DNA of 64,000 nucleotides from Anniella stebbinsi. Lineage: Eukaryota > Chordata > Lepidosauria > Squamata > Anniellidae. Positions 41,341 through 52,247 of the stretch are shown here, one piece after another. The first letter of the stretch is position 1. Every line of letters starts with the position of its first letter. The stretch is from NCBI GenBank assembly GCA_029215795.1, contig JARDYH010000001.1, positions 399,689,154 through 399,753,153 of the forward strand. The letters run 5' to 3'. The position numbers were made by a program, and so were the translations under genes. The notes below the pieces were generated by a model, which had not been told where the DNA came from, did not search any database, and saw only the letters and a program-made list of their open reading frames with translations.

Positions 41341-41524
41341 TCCCACTCATGACTGGCTGGGAATGAAACTATGGGTAAGGACACTTTCAGCATCTTTGGG
41401 CCCATTGAGAACAGACCCAGTAGTGGGTCTTGTTCTATCTACTTTACACGGTGGAGAAAAGTGTTGTCTGAGTAGAGAGACCTCACAGGGGTTACTAATG
41501 GGAAGACTAATAGCAGGACTTTTC

Positions 41525-41791
41525 TCACCATGAGAATTCTATCAACAGAATTATTGTAACAATAATAATGACTATGGAAAGCAAACACACTAAGTAAAGC
41601 CAGCGTGGCTGAACCCACGAGTAACTGGTTCGTAAACCAAAGGTTTCGCTGGGGGCAAACCCTGACAGTTCAGTCTCTTCAACGTCACTTTGAGGTCTCC
41701 TGGAAGGGTAGCAGTCTGTCTGGCAGTCTTGGGAAAGCTGTCCATGTCTGCTGTCGGCTTTTTCTGGGCTGGGCAGCCTGCGTTGCTCCAT
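41525..41791 (-). pseudogene. retroviral env N-terminal fragment (putative)
   Basis: An 88-codon frame overlaps the end of the pol frame. It has a hydrophilic leader and then a strongly hydrophobic 20-residue stretch that would fit a long env signal peptide. No surface or transmembrane domain follows. Confidence 0.4.
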
Positions 41792-42060
41792 TGGGGATTG
41801 CTGTCTCTGTCCCTTGTTGTCAACTCTTGACTGGCGTTGGCAGTCACTGTTTTGCAGCGCGAGGTGTGGACCCAGCTGTTGTAGCCCTCACACTTAACAA
41901 TGGCGCTGGTCACAAGAAGCACCTGATATGGACCTTTCCACCTTGGTTGAAGGACCTTCCTTTGAAAGAATTTGATGTAGATCCAATGTCCAGGCTGGAG
42001 GAAATGGCTGCTCTTGCTTTTCTCTGGTGGTTGACACAATCTTTCGGCTATCTTGAACAC
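41590..42060 (-). pseudogene. retroviral pol fragment: integrase C-terminal domain
   Basis: A 156-codon open frame whose first third holds the integrase C-terminal SH3-like fold motif (basic strand, RWKGPY and a W.H.S strand). The rest is the downstream extension that overlaps the env start in another frame. It has been cut off from the catalytic core, so it cannot act as an integrase. Confidence 0.6.
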
Positions 42061-43284
42061 ACTTCATTAGGTGCTTGCAATAGTCAGACAGCAGTTCATC
42101 TGCTAGCTCAGCCTGGCAAACCAGTGTAATTATGCTGTTAATCATGGCATTATACTCTGCATATGGCTCAGAATACACAAAAGGAATGGGTTTTCCTCTC
42201 CTCCGAAACATGGTGTGTCCTTATATTCTTGATCTTCCCTTTTCTTAACTGCAAAAAGGGATTTCATTAAATTCCAAGACCCACAGGTGATCAGGCTGAA
42301 AGTTGGGATTTCATGAGGAGGAGTCAGGAAATACAACCAACCTCCAGAGGAGGAAAAAACCACGTCATGCCTTGCAACAAGGTCATGACAAATTCGGGGT
42401 ATCAAGAAATACTCTAAGTGGTGAGTAATAAACTTTACAGTTTTGACTTACAGAGGCAGTAAGGCCCACTTTTCTAAGTCGGTTTTGGTGGGTCTCACAA
42501 AAGTCTTGGGTTGGGATTCGAGCGTGCTCCGGACCCACTGTTTCACCCAAAGGGAAGGCCAAGCCAATAGGGCTTACCTTGGTGCGCGCTGGGATGGCGG
42601 TCCCCAAAGGGCTTCTACCGATGTGGTTCTAATGAGCATTGTCAAATCCCGGATTAGGACCCCAGGTATTGTCATGGATTTCCAAGGCACTGACAAAGAG
42701 ACTAGTGAGACACTTGCAACAGCATTGTTTTCAGCAGCAAAACAGACTTAGCCCAGCTGTGGCTGAACCCCAATAGGAGAGGGGAGAACCTCTCAGTGTG
42801 CGTGTCTCTTTTCTGCAAGAACTAACTAAACACATTATGAACTCATCCTTCAATATTAGAAACCTGTGTTCCATTACTTACAGTCAGCTGGTGTCCTGGA
42901 GAGTGGTCAAGATGGGTTGAGTGTCCAGGAGTCAAAAGGGTCCAGAGAAGCAAGGCAACACAGTGAGGTTAACTCACAGTTGACTGCAGCAGAGATCTGG
43001 TTCCAGCTGGGCTGATGTATGCTTGGTGGTTAAGAAACAAAGCAGGATAATTAGGCCAGCATATTGCTATTAAGGGAGGCCCCACATTGTGGCCTCTTCT
43101 TCCATCTCAGCTGCTTGCATAAGAGCCTGCGGTGTTTGCAGGGATGAAGCATCATGACATGGGAGTAGCCAAGCGGCTCTTCCAATGATTCCAGGGAGTG
43201 CTGTCAGTGGAGTTCCAGCTCTCCACCTGGGGCCAGCTATGCTGGATTCCTGCTCCTACTCCTGAGATGAATCCTGCTCCAAGT

Positions 43285-46200
43285 AAAGGCATGACACCCA
43301 TGAAAGGGATGTACGATGTGCGTAACACAGTTCTAGGTCAAGCCACACTCATAAAGAGGCGTCAGTGTAGCTTAAGTCCTGGACTTCAAGCATAACGTCC
43401 TCTATGAAGAAAGAACAGGGAATGTTTGCAAAGCCACTATGGTTAAATTGAGATATCCGAATAAACCGGATGCTGGCTATGTGTAAGGCACTCCTAAGTC
43501 AAGCCAATCTCATAAACAGGGGGCGGGGTAGGTTGAAGTCCTGAACTTCAAGCATAATGTCCTCCATGAAGGAGGAACTGGGCATGCTTGCAAAGCCACT
43601 ATGGCTAAGTTGAGACATCCCGATGAACGGGATCCGGCTGTGCGTACGGCAGTCCTAAGTCAAGCCAACCTTATAAAGAGGGGGCGGGATAGGTTGAAGA
43701 CCTGAAGTTCAAGCATAATGTCCTCCATGAAGGAGGAACAGGGCATGCTTGCAAAGCCACTATGGCTAAGTTGAGACAACCTGATGAACGGGATCCTGGC
43801 TGTGCGTAAGACTGTCCTAAGCCAAGCCAACCTCATAAAGAGGCAGCGGGGTAGGTTGAAGTCCTGAACTTCAAGCATAATGTCCTCCATGATGGAGGAA
43901 CAGGGCATGCTTGCAAAGCCAGTATGGCTAAGTTGAGACATCCGGACGAATGGGATGACACCTGTGTGTAAGACATGCCTAAGTCAAGACAACGTTGTAA
44001 AGAGGGGGTGGGGTAGGTCGAAGTCCTGAACTTCAAGAATAATGTCCTCCATGAAGGAGGAACAGGGCATGCTTGCAAAGCCACTACGGCTAAGTTGAGA
44101 CATCCCGACAAAAGGGATGCTGCCTGTGCGTAAGGCATGCCTAAGTCAAGCCAACCTCGTAAAGAGGGGGTAGGGTTGGTTTACGTTCTGAACTTGAAGT
44201 ATAACGTCCTCCACGAAGGAGGAACAGGGCATGCTTGCAAAGCCAGTATGGCTAAGTTGAGACATTCCATCGAACGGGATCCTGGCTGTGTGTAACACAG
44301 TTCTAAGTCAGCCAACCCCATTTAAATAAGGCAGGCTGCTTTAAGTCCTTAACTTCAAGCATAACATCCTCCATGAAAGAGGAACAGGGCATGCTTGCAA
44401 AGCCACTATGGCTAAGCTGAGACATCCCAACGAACGGGATGCTGGCTGTGTGTAACACAGTTCTAAGTCAGCCAACCCCATTTGAATGCGGCAGGTGAGT
44501 TTAAGTCCTGAAGTTCAAGCATAACGTCCTCCATGAAGGAGGAACAGGGCATAATTGCAAAGGCACTATGGCTAAGGTGAGACACCCCGACGAACGAGAC
44601 GCTGGCTGTGCATAAGGCAGTCTTAAGTCAAGCAAACATCATAAAGAGGGGGTGGGGTAGGTCGAAGTTCTAAACTTCAAGCATAACATCCGGCATGGCG
44701 GAGGAACAGGGCATGCTTGCAAAGCCAGTATGGCTAAGTTGAGACATCCCAACTAACGGGAAGCTGGCTGTGTGTAACACAGTTTTAAGTCAGCAAACCC
44801 CATTTAAAAGCGGCAGGTGGATTTAAGTCCTGCAGTTCAAGCATAACGTTCTCCATGAAGGAGGAACAGGGCATGCTTGCAAAGCCAGTATGGCTAAGTT
44901 GAGACATCCCGACGAACGGGACGCTGGCTGTACGTAAGGCAGTCCTATGTCAAGCCAATCTCATAAAGATGGGGCGGGGTAGGTGGAAGTCCTGAACTTC
45001 AAGCATAACATCCTCCACGAAGGAGAAACGGGCCATGCTTGCAAAGCCACTATGGCTAAGTTGAGACATCCCGACGAACGGGATGCTGCCTGTGCGTGAG
45101 GCATGCCTAAGTCAAGCCAACCTCGTAAAGAGGGGGCAGGGTAGGTTTACGTTCTGAACGTGAAGCATAATATCCTCCATGAAGGAGGAACAGGGCATGC
45201 TTGCATGGTCAGTATGGCTAAGGTGAGACACCCAGACGAACGGGACGCTGGCTGTGCATAAGGCGGTCCTAAGTCAAGCAAACCTCATAAAGAGGGAGCG
45301 GGGTAGGTCAAAGTTCTAAACTTCAAGCATAACATCCGGCATGCAGGAGGAACAGGGCATGCTTGCAAAGCCAGTATGGCTAAGTTGAGACATCCCAACG
45401 AACGGGAAGCAGGCTGTGTGTAACACAGTTTTAAGTCAGCCAACCCCATTTAAATGCAGCAGGTGGGTTTAAGTCCTGAAGTTCAAGCATAATGTTCTCC
45501 ATGAAGGAGGAACAGGGCATGATTGGAAAGCCACTATGGCTAAGGTGAGACACCCTGACGAACGGGACGCTAGCTGTGCATAAGGCAGTCCTAAGTCAAT
45601 CCAACCTCATAAAGAGGGGGCGGGGTAGGTCGAAGTCCTGAACTTCAAGCATAACATCCTCCATGGAGGAGGAACAGGGCATGCTTGCAAAGCCACTATG
45701 GCTAAATTGAGACAACCCGACGAATGGGACGATGGCTGTGCATAAGGCAGTCCTAAGTCAAGCAAACCTCATAAAGAGTGGGCGGGGTAGGTCGAAGTCC
45801 TAAACATCAAGCATAACTTCCTCCATGGAGGAGGAACAGGGCATGCTTGCAAAGCCACTATGGCTAAGTTGACACAACCCGACGAACGGGATGCTGCCTG
45901 TGCGTAAGGCATGCCTAAGTCAAGCCAACCTCGTAAAGAGAGGGCAGGGTAGGTGGAAGTCCTGAACTTCAAGAATAACATCCTCCATGAAGGAGCAACA
46001 GGGCATGCTTGCAAAGCCACTATGGCTAAGTTGAGACATCCCGATGAACGGGACGCTGGCTGTGCGTAAGGCAGTCCTAGGTCAAGCCAACCTCGTAAAG
46101 AGGGGGCGGGGTAGGTGGAAGTCCTGACCTTCAAGCATAACGTCCTCCATGAAGGAGGAACGGGGCATGCTTGCAAAGCCACTATGGCTAAGTTGAGACA

Positions 46201-47210
46201 TCCCGACAAACGGGATGCTGCCTGTGCATAAGGCATGCCTAAGTCAAGCCAACCTCGTAAAGAGGGGGCAGGGTAGGTTTACGTTCTGAACGTGAAGCTT
46301 AATATCCTCCATGAAGGAGGAACAGGGCATGCTTGCATGGCCAGTATGGCTAAGGTGAGACACCCCGACGAACGGGATGCTGGCTGTGCAGAAGGCAGTC
46401 CTAAGTCAAGCAAACCTCATAAAGAGGGGGCGGGGTAGGTCGAAGTCCTAAACATCAAGCATAACATCTGGCATGCAGGAGGAACAGGGCATGCTTGCAA
46501 AGCCAGTATGGCTAAGTTGAGACATCCCGACGAACGGGATGTTGGTTGTGTGTAACACAGTTCTAAGTCAGCCAATCCCATTTTAATGGGGCAGGTTGGT
46601 TTAATTCCTGAACTTCAAGCATAACGTCCTCCATGAAGGAGGAACAGGGCATGCTTGCAAAGCCAATATGGCTAAGGTGAGATATCCCGACGAACTTGAG
46701 GCAGTTCTAAGTCAAGCCAACCTCGTAAAGAGGGGGCGGGGTAGGTTTATGTCCTGAACTTGAAGCATAATGTCCTCCATGAAGGAGGAACAGGGCATGC
46801 TTGCAAAGCCAGTATGGCTAAGTTGAGACATCCCAATGAACAGTCCTAAATCAAACCAATCCCATAAAGAGGCGGCTACGTAGGTTTAAGTCCCTGATCT
46901 TCAAGCGTAATGTTCTCCATGAAGGAGGGGCCAGCCATGCTTGCAGGTTATTACTGCTCACCTGAAATATCCTCATGAAGAGGATGTTGCCTGTGTATAA
47001 TATGGTCCTAAGTAAGCCATCACGATGAAGAGGAGGCAAGCAAATCTGCTAAGACCTAGAACTTCAAGCATTATATCCTCCATGAAGAAGGTGCTGGCCA
47101 TGCTTGCAGAGGCATCATCACTAACCCGAGACATTCCCATGAAGGGGATGCTGGCTGTGTATTACACAGGTCTAAGTCCATATCTGGCCCATGGTTTTTT
47201 GCTGTCTGAC
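43285..47210. repeat. 24-unit tandem array, 160-162 bp period, with higher-order pattern
   Basis: Using GGAGGAACAGGGCATG as anchor, units start at about 43410, 43571, 43732, 43894, 44056, 44218, 44378, 44538, 44700, 44860, 45022, 45184, 45346, 45506, 45668, 45830, 45992, 46154, 46316, 46478, 46638, 46784, 46924 and 47088. Most spacings are 162 or 160, with 146 and 140 near the end. Four unit types are visible: A (AAAGAGGGGGCGGGGTAGG), B (CCCATTTAAATGCGGCAGG, 160 bp), C (TTACGTTCTGAACGTGAAG) and D (AACATCCGGCATG). The order C-D-B recurs three times. The first and last units are most diverged. Confidence 0.93.
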
Positions 47211-47370
47211 GAAATCTACTCTGCACAATCCAATAAAACATGACTAAGTAATGAAACAATTTCCAGTAAACAAGCAACAGAACTGACTTTGTCTCAGAGA
47301 AAAGGTGTACATAGGACTAAGCTGAGTTTTATGGTTCTGCTCTCACACATGTACAAATTATACACTCACC

Positions 47371-47510
47371 TTGTCAGAAGTGATGGGAGTGGGCCTGGTC
47401 CTCAAAGTCTTCAACTAATGTCAATGATCCTGATGGGATTCTTCATTCCTGTAAACACTTACCTTGCTGAAAGCCTATTGGGAACTGAACATTGTGTCAT
47501 AAATAATAAA
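47371..47510. repeat. segmental duplication flank (paralog of about 50380-50440)
   Basis: CTTGTCAGAAGTGATGGGAG, then GGCCTGGTCC and AAGTCTTCAA, occurs here and at about 50380. Together with ATAAAACATGACTA at 47235 and 50317 it shows that array edge plus flank was duplicated. Confidence 0.75.
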
Positions 47511-47514
47511 AGCT

Positions 47515-48287
47515 GAAAAAACAAACTCTTACAACCAAGCTCTTTGGGCAATTCACAATTAAAACCCCAATATGCATATTTAAATAAAATGCAGTACACA
47601 ACAATTAACCCCCAAATGCATAATATAAAATGCAATACACAACAATTAAGCCACTCAAAAAGCATTTCAAAAAAGTGCAATACACAACAACTAAACCCCT
47701 CAAAATGCACCACTAAACAAAATGCGCTTTTACATATTATATTGCAATTAGGCAGCCATGAAAGAATCTTGGTTTTACATTTTATATTGCAATTAGGAAG
47801 CAAGGGAGACATCCTGGTAAGATGTGTTAACCCTATTGCTGCCAACGAAGTTCTTTGGGGAATTCATAACAATTAAAACCACAAAATGCCTTGTGAAATA
47901 AAATGCAATACACAAGTATCCAAAACCTCAAAATGCATTAACAAAACAAAACACGATACACAACAATTTAAACCACAAAATACATTATATAAAAATGTGC
48001 TTTTATATTTTATATTGCAATTAGGAAGCAAGGAAGGAATCTCGGTAAGGGTTTTTAAACCCATCACAGCCAACCATTCTTCCTTGCCAACCCGGTGCCT
48101 TCCCATTTCACAGTTAAACACATTGGGATCTACTTCTAAGTAAACACACATAGGATTGTGTGATAACTCCCCCAAATGGCACAAATCAACTCTTACAATG
48201 AAGCTCTCGGGGCAATTCACAATGATTAACACTAGTTAAACCAGTATGAAATAAAATACAATAGAGAAGTAAAACCACAAAATGCAT
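47515..48287. repeat. AAAATGCAATACACAACAATT minisatellite-like block, copy 1
   Basis: Repeated AAAATGCAATACACAACAAT units alternate with ACCACAAAATGC. They are punctuated by AAGCTCTTTGGGCAATTCAC and ATTAGGAAGCAAG modules, with loose periods of 50-60 bp. A second copy lies at 50580-51470. Confidence 0.75.
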
Positions 48288-48662
48288 GAAGGAGGAGTTT
48301 GCCATGCCTGCTAGGGCACCTTCACTAACCTGCCAATTCCCATGAAGAGCATACTGGCTGTGTGTAACACAGTCCTAAGCCAGCCTTCCACATAAAGAGG
48401 AGGTAAACAAGGCTTCTAAGTCCTTGAACTTCGAGCATAATATTCTCCATGAAGGAGGGGCCAGCCAAGCTTGGAAGAGCACCATGGCTAAGCTGTGCAT
48501 AACACAGTTCTAAGTCAGCCAACTGCATAAAGAGGTGGCAGGTAGGTTCAAGTCCTGAACTTCAAGCATAACGTTATCCATGAAGAAGGGCAGGTCATGC
48601 TTGCAAAGCCACTATGGTTAAGTGGAGACATCCCTATGAAGGGAATGCTGACTGTGTGTAAC
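48288..48662. repeat. diverged satellite units, outlying part of the array
   Basis: Three units with anchors near 48288, 48449 and 48590 (GAAGGAGGAG, GAAGGAGGGG and GAAGAAGGGC), followed by GGCTGTGTGTAAC. The last unit is interrupted at 48662 by the GC-rich element and continues at 50226. Confidence 0.85.
48655..48662. repeat. left 8-bp target site duplication TGTGTAAC
   Basis: Identical to 50226-50233 on the other side of the element. Confidence 0.9.
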
Positions 48663-50225
48663 TAGGGGTGTGCACGGACCCCCGGATCGGATCGGGACCC
48701 GGATCGGGACCTCCAATTTTGTCCCGGACCGGTTCGGACAAAATCGGAGGCCCCCCGGACCGGATCGAGTCCGATCCCGACCCAAAAATCGTACATTTTT
48801 GGATCGGCCGCCATTTTTTCCCCCATAGACTTGCATTGCAATGCAAGTCTATGAGGAAAAAATGGCGGCGGGTGGGTAAGGGGGGGCCTAACTCCCTCCC
48901 CCCCCCGGGGCCGTCTGCTGTGGACGGCCCCGGCAGGTAAACCCCCTCCCCCGCGCTCCCTACCCCCCCTGGGGCCGCCCGCTTCCATCCGCTGGCGCCC
49001 GCGGGCGCCAGCGGATAGAAGCGGACGGCTCCGGGGGGGGGGGTAAGCCCCCTTCCCCGCCACTGCTTACCTTCTCGGCCCGTCCGGCGCCGGCGGCTAC
49101 TACCAGCGGGCTCCGCGGCCTACTCTCGAGTAGCGCGCCGGGTGATGACATCACCCGGCGCGCCACCCTAGAGCAGGCCGCGGAGCCTGCTGGGAGTAGT
49201 AGGCGCCGGCGCCGAACGGGAGCCGCCGGGCCGGGCAGGTAAGGGCCCCCCTCCCCCCTCCGTGCGCCCCCTCCTCCCCTCCACGCACCCCCTCCTTACC
49301 TTCCCGGCCCGGCGGCTCCCGTCCGGCGCCGGCGCCTACTACTTCCAGCAGGCTCCGCGGCCTGCTTTAGAGTAGCGCGCCGGGTGATGACATCACCCGG
49401 CGCGCCACCCTAGAGCAGGCCGCGGAGCCTGCTGGGAGTAGTAGGCGCCGGCGCCGGACGGGAGCCGCCGGGCCAGGCAGGTAAGGGCCCCCCTCCCCCC
49501 TCCGCGCGCCCCCTCCTCCCCTCCACGCACCCCCTCCTTACCTTCCCGGCCCGGCGGCTCCCGTCCGGCGCCGGCGCCTACTACTTCCAGCAGGCTCCGC
49601 GGCCTGCTCTAGAGTAGCGCGCCGGGTGATGACATCACCCGGCGCGCCACCCTAGAGCAGGCCGCGGAGCCTGCTGGGAGTAGTAGGCGCCGGCGCCGGA
49701 CGGGAGCCGCCAGGCCGGGCAGGTAAGGGCCCCCCCTCCCCCCTCCCCCCTCCGCGCGCCCCCTCCTCCCCTCCACGCACCCCCTCCTTACCTTCCCGGC
49801 CCGGTGGCTCCCGGCCGGCGCCGGCGCCTACTACTACCAGCAGGCTCCGCGGCCTGCTCTAGAGTAGCGCGCCGGGTGATGACATCACCCGGCGCGCCTC
49901 CCTAGAGCAGGCCGCGGAGCCTGCTAGTAGTAGTAGGCGCCAGACGGGAGCCACCGGGCCAAGAAGGTAAGTGCCCCCCTCCTCCCCCCCCCGCTGTCCA
50001 CTTTCATCGGCGGGCGCCCACTGGCGCCCGCCAATGGAAGCGGCGGTGGGCGCCAGTGGGCGCCCGCCGATCCGCCGATCCGCCGAACCGGTTCGGAGCT
50101 TTTTCGGACCGGTTCGGATTGGATCGGCCGATCCAGCTGCGGGATCGGAAATCGGATAATTTATCCGATTTCCCACTGGACCGGACTCGGATCGTGGATC
50201 GGGTCCGATCCAGTGCACATCCCTA
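48663..50225. mobile_element. 1563-bp GC-rich hAT-type non-autonomous transposon
   Basis: It starts TAGGGGTGTGCAC and ends GTGCACATCCCTA, and it is flanked by an exact 8-bp TGTGTAAC duplication, the hallmark of hAT transposition. The outer 400 bp at each end is rich in GGATCGG/CCGATCC palindromes; a 64-bp inverted repeat is centred at about 48838. The middle is four tandem copies of a very CpG-rich palindromic unit (about 49071-49970). The long GC-rich open frames inside have no domain and are composition artefacts. No transposase is encoded, so it would depend on a related hAT enzyme. Confidence 0.9.
49071..49970. repeat. four tandem palindromic units inside the hAT-type element
   Basis: Each unit is an inverted repeat with arms of about 80 bp around GGTGATGACATCACC, followed by a G/C-rich spacer. 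Centres are at 49148, 49390, 49632 and 49882, giving spacings of 242, 242 and 250 bp. The first arm of unit 1 is the most diverged; units 2 and 3 are nearly identical. Confidence 0.92.
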
Positions 50226-50233
50226 TGTGTAAC
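50226..50233. repeat. right 8-bp target site duplication TGTGTAAC
   Basis: Identical to 48655-48662. Confidence 0.9.
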
Positions 50234-50579
50234 ACAGTTCTAAGTCCAGGTCTAGTCCAAGGTATTTTGCTGCCTGAAGCAACCCAAAGCATCCTGCGAC
50301 CTCGCACAACCCAATAAAACATGACTAGGTAATGAAACAATTACCAGTAAAGAAGCAAAAGAACCAACCATGTCTTACCTTGTCAGAAGTGATGGGAGCA
50401 GGCCTGGTCCTTGAAGTCTTCAAGTGAGGAAGCTAGGAAGGAATCTTGGTAAGGGGTGTTTAACCCTATCACTGCCAACCATTCCTCCTCTAAACCACTC
50501 AACCCCAACCTGGTGCCCTTCCATTTCACATTTAACCCCACTGGGTGTTACTTCCGGTTAAACTCACATAGGATTGTGT

Positions 50580-51269
50580 GATGAATCCTCAAAATGGCAC
50601 AAACCAACTCTTACAAGTAAGCCCTTTGGAAAATTCACAACAAATTAAACCACAAAATGCTTTGTGAAATAAAATGCAATATACAACAATTTAAACCACA
50701 AAATGTGTTACCAAACAATGCAATACACAATTAAAACCACAAAATGCTTTATAATAAAATGCAATATAAAATATAAAAGCACAATTAGGAAGCAATGAAG
50801 GAATCTTTGTAAGGGGTGCTTAATCCTATCATTGAGAACCAGTCTTGCTCTAAACCACCCTTCCCCAACCTGGTGCCCACCCATTCTGCAGTTAAATACT
50901 TTGGATTTTACTTCTGATTAAATACCCACAGTTTATGATAACCCTAAAAATGAGACAAACCAACTCTTACAATAAAGCTCTCTGGGCAATTCACAACAAT
51001 TCAAACCACAAAATGCTTTGCAGAAGAAAATGCAATACACAACAATTCTAGGATGTTCATATGGAAAGGAGGACAGGGCTCTTACATCTTTAACAGTTGC
51101 TTAGAAAAGGGAATTTTAGCTGGTGTCATTTGTATGCATGTAGCACCAGGTGAAATTCCCTCTTGATCACAACTATTAAAGCTACACGAGTCTTGCCCTT
51201 GACCAGGCACAATAGAGGACAGTGCTCCTGCAGGTTTAACTGCAACAATGAAGAAGGAATTTCACCAGG

Positions 51270-51300
<31 letters not shown>

Positions 51301-51470
51301 AATGACACCATCTAAAATTCCCTTTTCTATGCAACTGTTAAACATACAGGAGCCCTGTCCTCCTTTTCATATGGTCACCCTAAACAATTCAAACCACAAA
51401 ATGCTTTACTGAATAAAATGCAATACACAACAATTCAAACCAGAAAATGCATTAGAAAAAACAATCCAGT
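50580..51470. repeat. AAAATGCAATACACAACAATT minisatellite-like block, copy 2
   Basis: The same modules as at 47515-48287 in the same order, interrupted by the foldback MITE at 51049-51382. Confidence 0.75.
51049..51382. mobile_element. foldback hAT MITE, complete copy with 8-bp target duplication
   Basis: The ends are TAGGATGTTCATATGG and CATATGGTCACCCTA. It is flanked by an exact 8-bp AACAATTC (51041-51048 and 51383-51390). The two halves are inverted copies of each other carrying the AACAGTTG, AAAGGGAATTT and GAAATTCCCTC modules. A (TA)n run at about 51273-51301 replaces the usual TGCATGCATAC segment. Confidence 0.88.
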
Positions 51471-51479
51471 CACCTACCT

Positions 51480-52145
51480 TTCTTTCAACCCATCCAGGAG
51501 GCAGAGCAGACAGACAAGCTGGGAAGCGAAATGAAAACATAGAATTACATACAAGAACATATAAAATACCAAACACTGCTACCACCCCTGGGGTTTCTTA
51601 TTGATAGCAAATGTCTATGTTTCAGGGCCTAAGGAACTCTCTCATTCCAAAGCTGCTGTCTTGTGAGTGAGCAGTACTGACTCCATTTTGAGGCACCCAA
51701 AAAGCTAAAGGTGTTTACATCCCACTTGGGGAAAAAGGCACAGGATGGACAGCAATCACCTAAGGCTTGGCCAAGAAATTCAGTTTATAACAGACCTGTA
51801 TTCCCCAAAGGCAAGAGTGGGGGTAAAATTGAGCAGAATATGAATGCTGCTGGATAGCAAGAGTGATCATTAGTAGTACACCTGGTCAGCCTGGACACCT
51901 TTCTTTAAGTCAGTCAGCTTTTTGTTAAAAGAATATAAATGGCTTTTTTTCTGAACTGTAAAAGTACCCTCGGTTTTGGAGAGTCAAAGCATTCCCTTTT
52001 CTCAGAGGCACGGGGCCATGCTGCTGAAATCAATTGGGTGCTTTACCTTCCCTCAGGGTAAGGTGCCAAACCTTTGCTGAAATCCCTGAATCTCTCCTCT
52101 GAGAGGAAAGGCTCCTGCTGAGGTCACTAGGCTTCTTGCTTGCCA
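51480..52145. repeat. mosaic duplication block (paralogs at 59740, 61455 and 63290)
   Basis: CATCCAGGAGGC...ACAAGCTGGG at 51490 recurs at about 59757 and 61480. The 51580-51960 part (GGGGTTTCTTATTGATAGC, GACTCCATTTTGAGGCA, TGGACAGCAATCACCTAAGG) recurs directly at 63290-63690. Confidence 0.85.
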
Positions 52146-52247
52146 GAACAAGGTGCCATTGGTGGTGGGGGCCTTGCCTCTCCTAGTCAAGTCCCCATTT
52201 TCCTTCCTCTTCACTTTGACCAGGAGCTGCAAAGCATGCTCTTTGCT

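Larger units (their letters stand above)
41350..42800 (-). mobile_element. endogenous gammaretrovirus-like remnant (pol 3' end and env start)
   Basis: On the minus strand, 42060-41870 encodes the integrase C-terminal GPY-type module, recognisable by QPGHWIY and LQPRWKGPYQVLL. An overlapping frame at 41791-41525 starts with a basic leader and then a hydrophobic segment, as expected for the beginning of env. The pol frame is broken by a shift near 42060, and gag, protease, RT and most of env are missing. The minus strand at about 42670 has a sequence resembling a proline-tRNA primer-binding site with small changes, so an LTR edge may lie there. The copy is defective. Confidence 0.6.

Noticed and set aside
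41605..42129. 174-codon plus-strand open frame
   Set aside because: Antisense shadow of the retroviral pol fragment, whose minus-strand frame carries the recognisable domain.
43285..47210. CRISPR-like array
   Set aside because: Units are 160-162 bp and similar over their full length, with no alternation of short identical repeats and unique spacers; a vertebrate satellite.
48634..50218. Several long GC-rich open frames on both strands
   Set aside because: They lie inside the palindromic hAT-type element. Stop codons are rare because the DNA is very GC-rich, and the translations are low-complexity Arg/Gly/Pro sequence.
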